The notes below the pieces were generated by a model, which had not been told where the DNA came from, searched no databases, and saw only the letters and a list, made by a program, of their open reading frames with translations. The translations under genes and the position numbers were made by a program. A stretch of 32,236 nt of DNA, from NCBI GenBank assembly GCA_007117255.1, contig SKGU01000128.1, positions 1-32,236 on the forward strand, written 5' to 3'. Numbering within the stretch: the first letter of the stretch is position 1; every line of letters starts with the position of its first letter. Of the stretch, positions 32,214 to 32,236 are shown piece after piece. The stretch is from Natronohydrobacter sp. GTDB lineage: Bacteria; Pseudomonadota; Alphaproteobacteria; Rhodobacterales; Rhodobacteraceae.

Positions 32214-32236
32214 ATGGCCGATCTGAAGCTCAAGGA
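32214..32236 (+). CDS. aglK: Start of aglK, ABC transporter ATP-binding protein (partial)
   Basis: The ATG at 32214, 21 bases after the aglA stop, follows GGGGAGGAG. Only the first residues (MADLKLK) are inside the window. That start and the position in the operon fit AglK, the MalK-like ATPase of the transporter. The rest is cut by the window edge. Confidence 0.7.

Overview
The window looks like chromosome from an alphaproteobacterium, most likely family Rhodobacteraceae. Evidence: a 55-59 kDa-class methylsuccinyl-CoA dehydrogenase of the ethylmalonyl-CoA pathway, a GapR (DUF2312) nucleoid protein, a single bifunctional Rsh next to rpoZ, pdxJ and acpS, an aglREFGAK alpha-glucoside locus, and an exosortase E / VPEID-CTERM pair. 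No rRNA, CRISPR array, insertion sequence or prophage was seen. One tRNA gene is present.

Layout. Positions 1-5079 (minus strand): mcd, a two-gene capsule-export unit (kpsE-like and kpsT, without kpsM) and a Tat-exported M15-type murein endopeptidase (mepK-like). The endopeptidase is divergent from a YcbB-type L,D-transpeptidase (5466-7076). Positions 7211-8706: an overlapping acyl carrier protein and ketosynthase pair resembling NodF/NodE. A convergent HpaR-type MarR regulator follows (8726-9229). Positions 9289-13270 (minus): a four-gene TroABCD-type metal ABC operon. Both of its permeases end in a winged-helix tail, and its promoter carries a perfect 7-1-7 Fur/Mur palindrome over the -10. 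Next come gapR, a sulfotransferase-like orphan, tRNA-Thr(UGU) and a NYN-domain protein.

Positions 15736-20885 (plus): a housekeeping block folK, rpoZ, rsh, DUF2062, pdxJ, acpS. In many alphaproteobacteria acpS is followed by lepB-rnc-era-recO. Here lepB, rnc and era are absent, recO is inverted, and the gap holds the most interesting locus of the window. That locus is a 55-residue protein (21098-21265) that is almost only a VPEID-CTERM sorting signal, convergent with exosortase E (21351-22985), a fusion of an exosortase and a CPBP (CAAX-type) protease. Both enzymes keep their catalytic residues. The family pair is known, but what the processed peptide does is, to my knowledge, not.

Positions 23118-24532 hold recO and a Pr6Pr membrane protein. 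Positions 24529-32236 form an alpha-glucoside utilisation locus. glk and the LacI-type regulator aglR are on the minus strand. They are divergent from aglE-aglF-aglG-aglA and the first codons of aglK. Together these import alpha-glucosides, hydrolyse them to glucose in the cytoplasm and phosphorylate the glucose. All functional calls are from motif reading and gene context; no database search was run.
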